NCBI RefSeq assembly: GCF_002872255.1
Contig: NZ_NIPR01000008.1
Location: forward strand, 1-64,000
Reading direction: 5' to 3'
DNA: 64,000 nt
From: Companilactobacillus nuruki
GTDB lineage: Bacteria; Bacillota; Bacilli; Lactobacillales; Lactobacillaceae
Shown here piece by piece: positions 43,480 through 52,377 of the stretch. The notes beneath the pieces were generated by a model. The model was not told the DNA's origin. It did not search any database and saw only the letters and a program-made list of their open reading frames with translations. The position numbers were made by a program, and so were the translations under genes. Numbering within the stretch: the stretch's first letter is position 1; the number at the start of each line of letters is the position of its first letter.

Positions 43480-45802
43480 GAATATTCAAGATTTATCAAC
43501 AAAAGAAATGATCGACCTGATGGAATCAGGCCTTAATATGACGTTCTCCAATGAACAAATAGAAATTTTAAATAATGATTTTACTAAACCTTTATTAGTT
43601 AACGCCTGTGCAGGGTCAGGTAAAACAACTATTTTTATTTTGATGGCGCTAATAGCCATTGCTAAAGGTAATGCTGAACCAAATGAGATTTTGGGAATTA
43701 CTTTTTCACACAAATCGAGAATAGATATGGGTGATCGATATGATAATTTCGTAAATGAGTTGAGCAACACGGGGCTGGATCTGTCAACTGGGAGACCGAA
43801 CTTCACGACTTTTCATGCCTTATTTTATCAGTTATTACGTCAAAATCCGGAGTATAGAACGGCTCAAGTTTTAACCTCATATCGTTATTTTATGCGTGAC
43901 TTATCAGATCAAATCAAACATCCAAGCAATATAATCACTAAAGCCGAGATGCTAGAAGAAATGTTTGATTTAAATGATTATATGATTAATCAAGGTTTAA
44001 CAAATGATGGCGTTCTACCAAACAGTAGTGAAGGTAATTTGAGTGAAGCTATTAAAATAATGTCAGAATTCTCACGTCAGAATCATACAGATGATTTTTA
44101 TAGTGATTACGTTGATGTGGTTCAAAAATATCAAGAATTAAAACGAGAGAATAGTTACATTGACTTCAATGATATGAAGCTGTTGTTACTTGAAAGTATG
44201 GAAGATCCCCAATACTTACAATATTATCAACAAATTATGTCTCGTTATAAGATAGCAGTCATTGATGAGTTTCAGGATATTGATAACTTGCAATGGCAAA
44301 TAATTTCAAAGTTATTAGATCCAGAAACAATGGAGCATTTGATTGTTATTGGAGATGACGATCAGAGTATCTATTCATTCAGGGGCAGCAATCCTAAGTA
44401 CATTTTGAATTACAAACGTTTACTGCCGAATGCTCAAAAGCATAACCTTTCAACAAATTATCGTACTGGAGAAAAAATTCTTAAACGAGTTATTCCTTTG
44501 ATAAAAAAGAACCATGTTCGATTAGATAAAGAATTATTGTCAGGTCGTAAAGATATGGGAAAATTTGTCCTATATAGCAGTAAGAAATCAGGGTTTAGTG
44601 GTGATTCAAAAATGTTGAAGCGCCTAGTCAAGCAAATTAATGATCCGGATATTAATAATGACGATATTGCTATTCTGGTTCGATATAATTCTTCTAGAAT
44701 GTTATTAGCAGATTGGTTAGCCAATCAAAAAATTTATGCCAACATAAATAATGCTGGAGCGATTTTACAAAATAATATTGTTTATAGAATTATTACCGAT
44801 TTGATGAAATCCTTATGGCAAGATAAATATAAAGAATTTTCCAATCAAGCTAATCGAATTGGATTTCGAGCTTATAAGAATCATACTGAAAAGGTCGAGA
44901 CTCGAACTGAGAATAATTTCAATAAATTGAGCGATTACTTATTGGGGGCTGAAGCTTATAACGCCGAGACCAATACACCTTTCAAAAGAACAGATGAACG
45001 GATTAAAGTTTATTTCAATAGTATCAGGAGATTCAAAACGAGAATGGGTCAGGCCGATAACGTTGAGAGTAAGAACAAGCTGTCCCAAAGTTTGATTAAA
45101 GATTTGTATAAGGCAGCAACTAAGTTAACTGATAAATATTTTGATTATATGACAGAGAAAAATTTTATGTCTAGAACTGAAGTTAATGATATTAAAAAGT
45201 ATTTGGAAGACGAATTAGAAGGATATCAAAATATCGATGATTTTATTCTTGATGAAGAAAATAAAAGAGATATTTTGTCTAATCGAACGGAGCAGGATAA
45301 ACAAGAACACCGGATTCAATTTTTGTCATTACATCAGGCAAAAGGTTTGGAATTTAAATATGTTTATTTGTATGGTTTAACTAATAAAGAAGTTGAAAAT
45401 GCTGGTAAGGTATTGAACGATTGGTTCCCACCAGAAATTGCATTTGATGTGTTTGTTAAGAAGTGGAAATTAGTTTATAACAAGAATTTTACCTTTTTGG
45501 AAAAGGCTTTGAAGTCAGCTCATATTGATAACTATAAAGATATTACGAATAATAATGCCTTTAATCCAATTAATTTAGATAAGACATTAGATAAGAAAAA
45601 AGAATTTGCAATGTTTCATAGTTTTTATAGTGAAGTGGAAAACTATTCGTCCTTTATTGAAGAAGAACGTCGTTTGTTGTACGTTGGGGTCACTAGAGCA
45701 CAACAGGAGTTAGTTTTGAGGATTGCTCCAGATTCTAATCCTTTGTTGTTTGATTTGAAACTTCCTAGGAAAAAGGAAAAAAATAATAGTGGGAGTAAGT
45801 AA
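43469..45802 (+). CDS. UvrD/Rep-like superfamily 1 ATP-dependent helicase
   Basis: 777 aa if read from the TTG at 43469, which overlaps the LysR stop by 11 nt. This TTG lacks a good ribosome binding site; the ATG at 43508 is the alternative. SF1A motifs in order: Walker A NACAGSGKTT, Q-motif FSNEQ, DEFQDID (motif II), GDDDQSIYSFRGSNP (motif III), LSTNYRTG (IV), LHQAKGLEFKYVYLYG (V) and EERRLLYVGVTRAQQELVL (VI). It is shorter than a typical PcrA (about 740 aa, with a different middle). Probably a DNA helicase in repair; cytosolic. It is followed by a membrane protein gene with overlapping stop/start. Confidence 0.88.
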   Translation: MGDKNIQDLSTKEMIDLMESGLNMTFSNEQIEILNNDFTKPLLVNACAGSGKTTIFILMALIAIAKGNAEPNEILGITFSHKSRIDMGDRYDNFVNELSNTGLDLSTGRPNFTTFHALFYQLLRQNPEYRTAQVLTSYRYFMRDLSDQIKHPSNIITKAEMLEEMFDLNDYMINQGLTNDGVLPNSSEGNLSEAIKIMSEFSRQNHTDDFYSDYVDVVQKYQELKRENSYIDFNDMKLLLLESMEDPQYLQYYQQIMSRYKIAVIDEFQDIDNLQWQIISKLLDPETMEHLIVIGDDDQSIYSFRGSNPKYILNYKRLLPNAQKHNLSTNYRTGEKILKRVIPLIKKNHVRLDKELLSGRKDMGKFVLYSSKKSGFSGDSKMLKRLVKQINDPDINNDDIAILVRYNSSRMLLADWLANQKIYANINNAGAILQNNIVYRIITDLMKSLWQDKYKEFSNQANRIGFRAYKNHTEKVETRTENNFNKLSDYLLGAEAYNAETNTPFKRTDERIKVYFNSIRRFKTRMGQADNVESKNKLSQSLIKDLYKAATKLTDKYFDYMTEKNFMSRTEVNDIKKYLEDELEGYQNIDDFILDEENKRDILSNRTEQDKQEHRIQFLSLHQAKGLEFKYVYLYGLTNKEVENAGKVLNDWFPPEIAFDVFVKKWKLVYNKNFTFLEKALKSAHIDNYKDITNNNAFNPINLDKTLDKKKEFAMFHSFYSEVENYSSFIEEERRLLYVGVTRAQQELVLRIAPDSNPLLFDLKLPRKKEKNNSGSK

Positions 45803-46092
45803 TGAAAATACGTAGATCAATTGAAATAATACCAACTCTAATTTTATTGGCAATTTCGATTTATAGTTTAGTATTGAGAGCTAATGGTGGAGTTTGGAAT
45901 ACTTATTTTGTTATTGGAGTAACAGGGTTGAGTGTTTATATACCAGTAGCATTATTCATTGAAGCTCTAGCTAATTCATCTCATAAAATTGAAAAAAATA
46001 CTCATAAAAATAAAACTTTTTATAGTTGTATGATCGCCCTATGGATCATTTCATTGATTTTTGCCGTATTAATGATGGAACAAGTTAAATAA
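45802..46092 (+). CDS. Small three-helix membrane protein, unknown
   Basis: 96 aa with three hydrophobic segments (near residues 7-25, 32-54, 71-94). The start overlaps the helicase stop (TAATG) with GGGAG upstream, so it is translationally coupled. I do not recognise a family. A terminator follows at 46101-46130. Confidence 0.75.
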   Translation: MKIRRSIEIIPTLILLAISIYSLVLRANGGVWNTYFVIGVTGLSVYIPVALFIEALANSSHKIEKNTHKNKTFYSCMIALWIISLIFAVLMMEQVK

Positions 46093-46100
46093 TTAGAGTA

Positions 46101-46130
46101 AAAAAGCATTCCAATTTGGAATGCTTTTTG
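46101..46130. terminator. Terminator before the lpd genes
   Basis: AAAAAGCATTCCAA and TTGGAATGCTTTTT pair, with A and T runs on each side, so it works in both directions. Confidence 0.9.
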
Positions 46131-46201
46131 TTTTATCTTGAATTGTTTTGACATTTGATCAGACCCTATAATAATCATTGTTAAGAAAGAGAGGCCATAG
46201 C

Positions 46202-47674
46202 ATGTCAAAACAATTGTATGATTTAAGAAAAGTCATTGATGAATTAAGGGAGCAACCAGGTCAATATCATGAAACTGATATTGAAGTTGATCCTAATGCT
46301 GAGCTATCTGGAGTTTATCGATACATTGGTGCTGGAGGAACAGTACAGCGTCCAACTAAAGAGGGACCATCTTTGATGTTCAACAATATTAAGGGATTTC
46401 CTGGCTCTCGAATATACATTGGCTCAATGGCAAGTAGGCAACGTGTCGGAATGATCTTACATCATGATTACCAAACGCTCGGTAGATTTTTAAAAGATTC
46501 AGTTGAACATCCTGTTGCTCCGGTTGAAGTAGATTCTAGTAAGGCACCTGTGCAAGAGGTTATTCATAAATCTACTGACAAGGGGTTTGATATTAGAAAG
46601 ATTTTGCCAGCAGCTACTAATACTGAATATGACGCTGGACCTTATATCACAGTTGGGTTAGTTCTAGGTTCTAATCCAGAAAAAACCATGAGTGATGTTA
46701 CAATTCATCGAATGGTTTTGGAAGATAAGGATACGCTGGGCATGTATATTATGCCAGGTGGTCGTCATATTGGTCATTTTCAAAAAGAATTTGAAAAATT
46801 AAATAAACCAATGCCAATAACAATTAATATTGGACTTGATCCGGCAATTACAATTGGTGCGACTTTTGAACCACCTACAACGCCACTAGGTTATGACGAA
46901 TTGAATATTGCTGGGGCTATGCGGGACCAAGCAGTTCAACTGGTGAATGCCAAGACTGTTAATGAAAAAGCAATCGCTAGAGCTGAATATGTTATTGAGG
47001 CAGAAATTATGCCTAATCAAACGATGCAGGAAGATATTAATACTAATACAGGTAAAGCTATGCCAGAATTTCCTGGATATGATGGGGATGCTAATCCAGC
47101 TGTTAATGTTGTCAAGGTTAAGGCAATTACACATCGTAAAGACCCGATTTTTCAAACAATGATAGGTCCTAGTGAAGAACACGTTTCTATGGCTGGTATA
47201 CCAACTGAGGCAAGTATTTTGGAACTGGTTGATAAGGCTATTCCTGGAAAAGTTGTTAACGTTTATAATCCTCCAGCAGGGGGCGGCAAGTTGATGACAA
47301 TTATGCAGATTCATAAAGATGATGAGGCAGATGAAGGAATACAAAGACAGGCTGCTATCTTGGCGCTTTCTGCTTTTAAAGAGTTGAAGACAGTTATTTT
47401 GGTTGATGATGATGTTGATATCTTTGATATGAATGATGTTATGTGGACTTTGAATACTCGTTTTCAAGGTGATAAGGATATTATGGTTCTATCTGGCATG
47501 CGTAACCATCCGTTAGATCCGTCTGAAAGACCTGAGTATGATCCTAAATCAATTAGAGTTCGTGGTATGAGTTCTAAGACTATCTTGGACGGAACGGTTC
47601 CATTCGATATGAAGGATACCTTTGTTCGAGCTCAGTTTAAAGAAGTTAAAGATTGGGAAAAATATTTGAAATAA
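46202..47674 (+). CDS. lpdC: UbiD-type decarboxylase, gallate decarboxylase catalytic subunit
   Basis: 490 aa from the ATG at 46202 (GAGAGG upstream), the length of the L. plantarum gallate decarboxylase LpdC. UbiD-fold landmarks: MASRQRVGMILHHDYQTLGR, HRMVLEDKDTLGMYIMPGGRHIGHF, MTIMQIHKDDEADEG. With a prenylated FMN cofactor made by the UbiX-like LpdB, it would remove CO2 from gallate or protocatechuate. A -10 TATAAT lies at 46167-46172 and TTGACA at 46148-46153, although their spacing is irregular. It is followed 12 nt later by lpdB. Confidence 0.92.
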   Translation: MSKQLYDLRKVIDELREQPGQYHETDIEVDPNAELSGVYRYIGAGGTVQRPTKEGPSLMFNNIKGFPGSRIYIGSMASRQRVGMILHHDYQTLGRFLKDSVEHPVAPVEVDSSKAPVQEVIHKSTDKGFDIRKILPAATNTEYDAGPYITVGLVLGSNPEKTMSDVTIHRMVLEDKDTLGMYIMPGGRHIGHFQKEFEKLNKPMPITINIGLDPAITIGATFEPPTTPLGYDELNIAGAMRDQAVQLVNAKTVNEKAIARAEYVIEAEIMPNQTMQEDINTNTGKAMPEFPGYDGDANPAVNVVKVKAITHRKDPIFQTMIGPSEEHVSMAGIPTEASILELVDKAIPGKVVNVYNPPAGGGKLMTIMQIHKDDEADEGIQRQAAILALSAFKELKTVILVDDDVDIFDMNDVMWTLNTRFQGDKDIMVLSGMRNHPLDPSERPEYDPKSIRVRGMSSKTILDGTVPFDMKDTFVRAQFKEVKDWEKYLK

Positions 47675-47686
47675 AGGAGAGTTAGG

Positions 47687-48259
47687 ATGCCACGAAAGAG
47701 AAAAATTGTTATCGGTGTTACGGGTGCTTCAGGTACAATTTATGCAATTGATTTGATGAAAAAATTGAAATCAATTGAAAATGTTGAAACACATGTAATT
47801 TTCAGTGCATGGGCTAAAAAAAATTTACAGTTAGAAACAAACCTATCATTAGCTGATATAAAAGGGTTGGCTGATTACTTTTATAGTGATAGCGATCTTG
47901 GTGCCACGATTGCAAGTGGATCATTTTTGACTAATGGGATGGTAATTGTACCGGCAAGTATGAAAACTGTAGCTAGTATTGCAGTCGGTATTGGAGATAA
48001 TTTAATTTCTCGTGCGGCGGATGTAACTCTTAAAGAACAACGAAAATTGATTATGGTACCGCGTGAAACGCCTTTGAATACCATTCACTTAGAAAATATG
48101 ACCAAGTTATCAAAAATGGGAGTACAAATAATTCCACCTATTCCAGCTTTTTACAATAATCCTAAAACTATTCAAGATTTAATAGACCATCAAACTATGA
48201 AAGAATTGGATGCTTTAGGAATTGAAAATGATCTTAACGGTCGTTGGGAGGGGATTTAA
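47687..48259 (+). CDS. lpdB: UbiX-like flavin prenyltransferase
   Basis: 190 aa. The N-terminal IVIGVTGASGTIYAIDLM and the PASMKTVASIAVGIGDNLISRAADVTLKE block are typical of UbiX/Pad1. It prenylates FMN to give the cofactor of the UbiD enzyme. AAAGGAGAG lies 6 nt before the ATG. The stop overlaps the next start by 1 nt. Confidence 0.93.
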   Translation: MPRKRKIVIGVTGASGTIYAIDLMKKLKSIENVETHVIFSAWAKKNLQLETNLSLADIKGLADYFYSDSDLGATIASGSFLTNGMVIVPASMKTVASIAVGIGDNLISRAADVTLKEQRKLIMVPRETPLNTIHLENMTKLSKMGVQIIPPIPAFYNNPKTIQDLIDHQTMKELDALGIENDLNGRWEGI

Positions 48260-48666
48260 TGAAGTATTCAGTCACTAAAGAAAATTATACGATGATAGCC
48301 GATGTAAAAATTATTGGTAAAGATTTGTTTATTGCTGTGACTGGTGGTGATAATCCTCATATTGGCACTGTTACAACTTTAACTAAAGGTACAGAAATAA
48401 AAACGATTCGTTATCCTAGCCACGATGGAAGATTTCATAAAGATGATGTGCTTGCAATAAGAATAGGTAAAATTATTCAAGATTATTTACCAGGCAATTG
48501 TACAATTACAGCTGGAGTGCATGTTAATCATATTTCTAAGAAACAGATTATGGTTTCTGGGCAAATGGCTAAAAGTTTAGGCGATCAGATAAAAAAGTGG
48601 TTGCAAAATGCAAATTTTAATACACCAAATCCAATTTATTACAGTGATTCAGAAAAACCAGTATAA
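48259..48666 (+). CDS. lpdD: Gallate decarboxylase small subunit D
   Basis: 135 aa from the ATG at 48259 with GGGAGGGG upstream, a UbiD-associated small subunit. The pattern AVTGGDNPHIGTVTT and TAGVHVNHISKKQI matches LpdD/BsdD-type proteins, whose exact role is unclear. It completes an lpdC-lpdB-lpdD unit; in L. plantarum lpdC is encoded apart from lpdB-lpdD. A terminator (AAAAAATACCC/GGGTATTTTTT) follows at 48665-48732. Confidence 0.88.
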   Translation: MKYSVTKENYTMIADVKIIGKDLFIAVTGGDNPHIGTVTTLTKGTEIKTIRYPSHDGRFHKDDVLAIRIGKIIQDYLPGNCTITAGVHVNHISKKQIMVSGQMAKSLGDQIKKWLQNANFNTPNPIYYSDSEKPV

Positions 48667-48732
48667 AAAATACCCATAGCTAGTTATCTTCTCAATGATT
48701 GAGAGGGTAATTATCCAATGGGTATTTTTTAT
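48665..48732 (+). terminator. Terminator after the lpd operon
   Basis: AAAAAATACCCAT (left arm) pairs with ATGGGTATTTTTT (right arm), with a second small stem, CTCAATGATTGAG, inside. Confidence 0.75.
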
Positions 48733-48760
48733 TATAAAATTAGTTGCAAATTCCCAATTA

Positions 48761-48798
48761 TTGTTTTACTGTATTAGTGTACTGATACAGTAAAACAA
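48761..48798. promoter_or_regulatory. 38-bp dyad: candidate operator of the ABC exporter
   Basis: TTGTTTTACTGTAT (48761-48774) and ATACAGTAAAACAA (48785-48798) are perfect 14-bp inverted arms; the 10-bp centre, TAGTGTACTG, also shows near symmetry. It lies 13 bp before the ATPase start and after the lpd terminator. The symmetry with TGTATTAGT-type half sites recalls GntR (YtrA-type) operators, but no such gene lies next to it; the regulator must be elsewhere. Confidence 0.65.
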
Positions 48799-48811
48799 TG
48801 GGGTGATAATT

Positions 48812-49717
48812 TTGAGTGCAACATTATTAAAAATTGAAAATTTAAATAAATCTTTTGGAAAAAAAGAAGTTTTGAAAGATATTAGTTTTACTGCTCAGAA
48901 GGGACACATAATTGGTTTGATTGGTGCTAATGGTGCAGGAAAGACTACAATTATGAAGGCCATTTTAGGTATTCTGCCTTTTAACGGAAAAATAACCATC
49001 AATGATAAAGAAGTTTCAATTGATAAACATCAACCGCTTCAGTCGGTTGGAGCGCTAATTGAGTACCCTGGTTTGTATCCATATCTGAGTGGCCGAGAGC
49101 AATTAAAACTGTTTGCTACTGGCAAAGAGCGAGAAAGAAAGGTACACAATATTATTGATGAGCTACAGATGAATCGTTTTGCAGATCAAAGGACGAAAGA
49201 TTATTCTTTGGGGATGAAACAAAAACTTGGGGTTGGATTAGCGTTACTAAATGATCCCCAATTCGTGATTCTGGATGAACCGATGAACGGACTTGATCCC
49301 AAAGCTACAAAGGAATTGCGTGATCTAATTGTGCGTGAAAAAGAAAATGGTGTGACTTTCTTAGTTTCTAGTCATATCCTTAGTGAATTACAAAGAATTG
49401 CTGATGATGTAGTTGTAATTGATCACGGGAAAATCGTGACCTCCACAACAATGGAAAGATTACTATCGTCTAATAAGAAGTATTATTTTATTGATACAAA
49501 TAATAATAAACTGGCTACTGATATTTTATTAAAAAATAATTATCAAGTTGAAAATAAAGAAGTTTTGAAAATACCTATCTTGGATGATTTCTCAATCAAT
49601 AATCTTTTGAAAATCTTATTATCCAAAAATATTAAGATCAATGATATTAAACAACAGGATGGTGATCTTGAAGAGTCGCTCCTGAAAGTTTTAGATAAAG
49701 AGGTAATTCAAGCATGA
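48812..49717 (+). CDS. ABC transporter ATP-binding protein (BcrA/ABC-2 type)
   Basis: 301 aa from a TTG at 48812 (GGGGTG 7 nt upstream); the GTG at 48803 overlaps the ribosome binding site. Walker A GANGAGKTT, signature YSLGMKQK, Walker B FVILDEPMNGLDP, His loop SSHIL. The shape is that of export ATPases such as BcrA, for peptides, antibiotics or wall precursors. Its stop overlaps the permease start by ATGA, so both make one exporter. Confidence 0.9.
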   Translation: MSATLLKIENLNKSFGKKEVLKDISFTAQKGHIIGLIGANGAGKTTIMKAILGILPFNGKITINDKEVSIDKHQPLQSVGALIEYPGLYPYLSGREQLKLFATGKERERKVHNIIDELQMNRFADQRTKDYSLGMKQKLGVGLALLNDPQFVILDEPMNGLDPKATKELRDLIVREKENGVTFLVSSHILSELQRIADDVVVIDHGKIVTSTTMERLLSSNKKYYFIDTNNNKLATDILLKNNYQVENKEVLKIPILDDFSINNLLKILLSKNIKINDIKQQDGDLEESLLKVLDKEVIQA

Positions 49718-50466
49718 AAACATTGATTAGACAAGAAATGTATAAATTAATAAAACAACGTAGCAATAAAATATTTTTTATTGGATTATTTGTTTTTCAA
49801 TTACTAGTGGCACTATGTTCGGTTAAGTATCCTAAGTTTTTAGCCGCTAAAGATGCCTTTAGAACAAGTTATCTGGCCTTTATTCCCATTACGCTTTTCT
49901 TTATTGGCATTTGTAGCACACTCATAACTAAAGAGCATCAATATGGAACCTTGCGTTCATTGCTTTATCGGAGATTTTCATATGTTCAAGTAATAATTAG
50001 TAAAATAATATCTATGATGACTTTCACAATTGTAATCTTTCTATCAAGCTCAATAGTTAGTTTGATTTTTAAATTTATTTTCTTTAGTCATTTAACCTTG
50101 ACCAAAAAAATGTTAGAAGATTGGTTGTTAAAAGATTTTAATCAATTTCTTACCTTAGTTTTCTTAATGAGTTTAGTTATTCTTTTAAGTACATTGATTA
50201 ATAATTCTAATTTAGCTTTGACAATAGGTATTGTTGGATACTTTGTTGTTAATGTCTTCAATCAAATGCTGCTTATGTTGGTCGCAAAGTTTGATTGGTT
50301 AAAATGGAATCCTTTGAATATGATGAACTTTGGAGAACAACTTCAAAACAGTGATTTTCATAAATTGACCCAATTGTCGTTACCGCAAATTTCTATTGGT
50401 TATGTGGTTTATGTTGTATTATTTATTGGTTTGGCTGTTTATAGTTTTTGTAAGAAGGCAGTTTAG
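49714..50466 (+). CDS. ABC-2 type transporter permease
   Basis: 250 aa with about six transmembrane segments. It starts LIRQEMYKLIKQRSNKIFFIG, typical of BcrB/ABC-2 permeases, with YGTLRSLLYRRFSYVQVIISKI as a conserved cytoplasmic coupling stretch. Partner of the preceding ATPase; substrate unknown. A terminator follows at 50533-50560. Confidence 0.88.
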   Translation: MKTLIRQEMYKLIKQRSNKIFFIGLFVFQLLVALCSVKYPKFLAAKDAFRTSYLAFIPITLFFIGICSTLITKEHQYGTLRSLLYRRFSYVQVIISKIISMMTFTIVIFLSSSIVSLIFKFIFFSHLTLTKKMLEDWLLKDFNQFLTLVFLMSLVILLSTLINNSNLALTIGIVGYFVVNVFNQMLLMLVAKFDWLKWNPLNMMNFGEQLQNSDFHKLTQLSLPQISIGYVVYVVLFIGLAVYSFCKKAV

Positions 50467-50532
50467 AGAAATATTGATTTTTTAAACAAGAATAGCTAAA
50501 TTAATGCTAAAGTTATTAAATAAGCTTGGATT

Positions 50533-50560
50533 AAGGGAGATCAATTGGATCTTCCTTTTA
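50533..50560 (+). terminator. Terminator after the ABC permease
   Basis: AAGGGAGATC pairs with GATCTTCCTT (one G-U) around AATTG, followed by a T-run. Confidence 0.75.
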
Positions 50561-50578
50561 GTTTTTATTAAGTTAATA

Positions 50579-50614
50579 TTGACATAAATTATGCAAGGGC
50601 TTACACTTATGTCA
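50579..50614 (+). promoter_or_regulatory. Promoter and flanking dyad of the yhf-type operon
   Basis: -35 TTGACA (50579-50584), 17-bp spacer, -10 TACACT (50602-50607). The perfect 8-bp inverted arms TGACATAA (50580-50587) and TTATGTCA (50607-50614), 19 bp apart, bracket the promoter. That is a plausible operator for the YhfZ-like regulator encoded next (inference). Confidence 0.65.
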
Positions 50615-50660
50615 TTGAAAGGAATATATTAAAAAACGTATATTGAGGGAGGAAGTGATT

Positions 50661-51575
50661 ATGAAGGAGAACTTATACCAAAAGAAAGGCATTGCTCTTA
50701 TATATTTAGCAAAGAAGTTTTTTACATTGAGTATTGGCGATCGTATTCCAACTGTTGATGAATTGTGTATTGATACAAATACATCTAGAGGGACAATGCA
50801 AAGTGCACTAGAAACTCTTAAGAATGATGGAGCGATTAGAACTGTATCAAAAGGCCATATGGGAACATATTTAATAGATCAGAATCAGGATAAGTTATTG
50901 AATTATCTTGATGACAGAAATATTGTTTGTGCAATGCCTTTACCATATACAAAATATTATGAAGGATTAAGTACAGGCTTTTATAAATCCTTTGAGGATA
51001 AAAAGTTAGATTTAAATTTAGCTTATGTCAATGGTTCAGTTAATCGTTTAAATGGGTTGTTAAGTAATCGTTATGATTTTATTGTAACCTCTGGGTTAAC
51101 TGCCGATTATTTGGTGAAAAATTATGATGTTGCTTTGATAAATATGTTTCCAGATGAAACTTATGTTTCTAAGCATGTGATTGTACACAAGAAGGGTGAA
51201 AATAACTTCATATATGATGGTATGAGTATAGGTGTAGATTCTCATTCAATTGATTATAAAATATTAACTCAAGAAGTAGTTAAGAATCATAAAGTAACTA
51301 TGGTCGAAACTCCATATAATCAGATAGTTCAAAGAATTGAAAATGGTAGTATAGATGCTGCTATTTGGAATAAGGATGAGGTTATAGAAAAAAATTATCC
51401 AGTATCTTACGATTCAATTAATAGTAAATTGGTTGAAAAGTCCTCCAGAGCAGCATTACTTTGCAAAAAGGATAATGATTTTATTCGCGAAATAGTCAAT
51501 CGTTATTCTGATGCAGACAAGATTAAGTTTGTTCAAGATCGGGTAATATCTGGGGAGATATTACCTGAATATTAG
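50661..51575 (+). CDS. yhfZ: YhfZ-like transcriptional regulator
   Basis: 304 aa from the ATG at 50661 (GGGAGGAAG upstream), close to the 301 aa of E. coli YhfZ. An N-terminal GntR-like winged helix (IGDRIPTVDELCIDTNTSRGTMQSALETLKNDGAI) is followed by a periplasmic-binding-like domain (GLSTGFYKSF, YDFIVTSGLTADYLV, GVDSHSIDYKILTQ), which likely senses a small molecule. First gene of the eight-gene operon. Confidence 0.85.
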   Translation: MKENLYQKKGIALIYLAKKFFTLSIGDRIPTVDELCIDTNTSRGTMQSALETLKNDGAIRTVSKGHMGTYLIDQNQDKLLNYLDDRNIVCAMPLPYTKYYEGLSTGFYKSFEDKKLDLNLAYVNGSVNRLNGLLSNRYDFIVTSGLTADYLVKNYDVALINMFPDETYVSKHVIVHKKGENNFIYDGMSIGVDSHSIDYKILTQEVVKNHKVTMVETPYNQIVQRIENGSIDAAIWNKDEVIEKNYPVSYDSINSKLVEKSSRAALLCKKDNDFIREIVNRYSDADKIKFVQDRVISGEILPEY

Positions 51576-51587
51576 GAGATGATATGT

Positions 51588-51947
51588 TTGAAAGAAACTA
51601 CTGAAGAAAAATTAAAAGTTTTGAACAGGGTAGGCAAGCTAGATCAGGATTCATTTGATTTTGTCACAGATGTTGATACTTATTTTGAATCAAATTTTTA
51701 TAGCAATGATAACGAAATGTTGTTGATTCACTTATCGGTTGCTATAAATAGAATGATAAATTCTGAAAATGTCGATAGAATGCCAGATGAGTTGTGGCAA
51801 CAAATTATAAACAAACCAGAGTATAAAGTTGCTGAATCTACTTGGAATGATTTAAAATCAAAAGCACCAGTCGAGTTTACAGAGAGTGAAACACAATATA
51901 TTTTACTTCATATATTAAATATATTAAGGAGAAATCAAAATGATTAA
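51588..51947 (+). CDS. yhfY: YhfY-like PRD domain protein
   Basis: 119 aa from a TTG at 51588, because AGGAG (51574-51578) sits 9 nt upstream; the ATG at 51579 abuts it and is unlikely. It is a lone PTS-regulation domain (MLLIHLSVAINRMINSENVD...) with the conserved His of PRDs in LLIHLSVA, not fused to a DNA-binding part. It overlaps the next gene by 8 nt. Counterpart of E. coli YhfY. Confidence 0.8.
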   Translation: MKETTEEKLKVLNRVGKLDQDSFDFVTDVDTYFESNFYSNDNEMLLIHLSVAINRMINSENVDRMPDELWQQIINKPEYKVAESTWNDLKSKAPVEFTESETQYILLHILNILRRNQND

Positions 51948-52305
51948 AATTGTTATTGGCGGACAAATGGGAAAAGACGATATAAAAGCTTCGTTAGTAA
52001 GACTTATTGGTGATAAAGATGTTGAAATAACAATTAAGAACGATTTAGATGCAGCAATGGCTATTCAGAATAATGAAGCAGATTATTATATTGGAGCATG
52101 TGAGACTGGAGCAGGTGGAGCATTAGCGATGGCAACAGCATTATTGGGTTCTGATAAAACATTGACAGTAGCATCACCATCGAAAGTATTAACTGAGGAT
52201 GTAATTGCAGAGGAGATTACCAACAAAGGCAAGATAGCATTTGGGTTCACAATTAATACTAAAGATACAGTATTACCGATTCTAGTGAAATATTTAGTGA
52301 AATAA
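51940..52305 (+). CDS. yhfU: YhfU-like DUF2620 protein
   Basis: 121 aa. The glycine-rich stretch YYIGACETGAGGALAMATALLG and the start IKIVIGGQMGKDDIK match DUF2620 (YhfU). Biochemical role unknown. GGAG lies before the ATG. Between it and the next gene is a hairpin, TTCAATATAC/GTATATTGAA (52327-52354). Confidence 0.85.
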   Translation: MIKIVIGGQMGKDDIKASLVRLIGDKDVEITIKNDLDAAMAIQNNEADYYIGACETGAGGALAMATALLGSDKTLTVASPSKVLTEDVIAEEITNKGKIAFGFTINTKDTVLPILVKYLVK

Positions 52306-52326
52306 AAAACTAACGTTTATCTATAT

Positions 52327-52354
52327 TTCAATATACATTATTCAGTATATTGAA
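52327..52354 (+). promoter_or_regulatory. Intercistronic hairpin inside the yhf-type operon
   Basis: TTCAATATAC and GTATATTGAA are perfect 10-bp arms around an 8-nt loop. There is no U-run directly after (TAATAAAAAAGG), so it is not a classic terminator; it may mark an RNA-processing or stability site. Confidence 0.5.
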
Positions 52355-52377
52355 TAATAAAAAAGGATGATGCAAAA

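Noticed and set aside
46886-47467. 193-residue open frame antisense to lpdC
   Set aside because: Shadow of the conserved UbiD frame; composition is unlike a protein (Ile, Asn, His and Ser rich).
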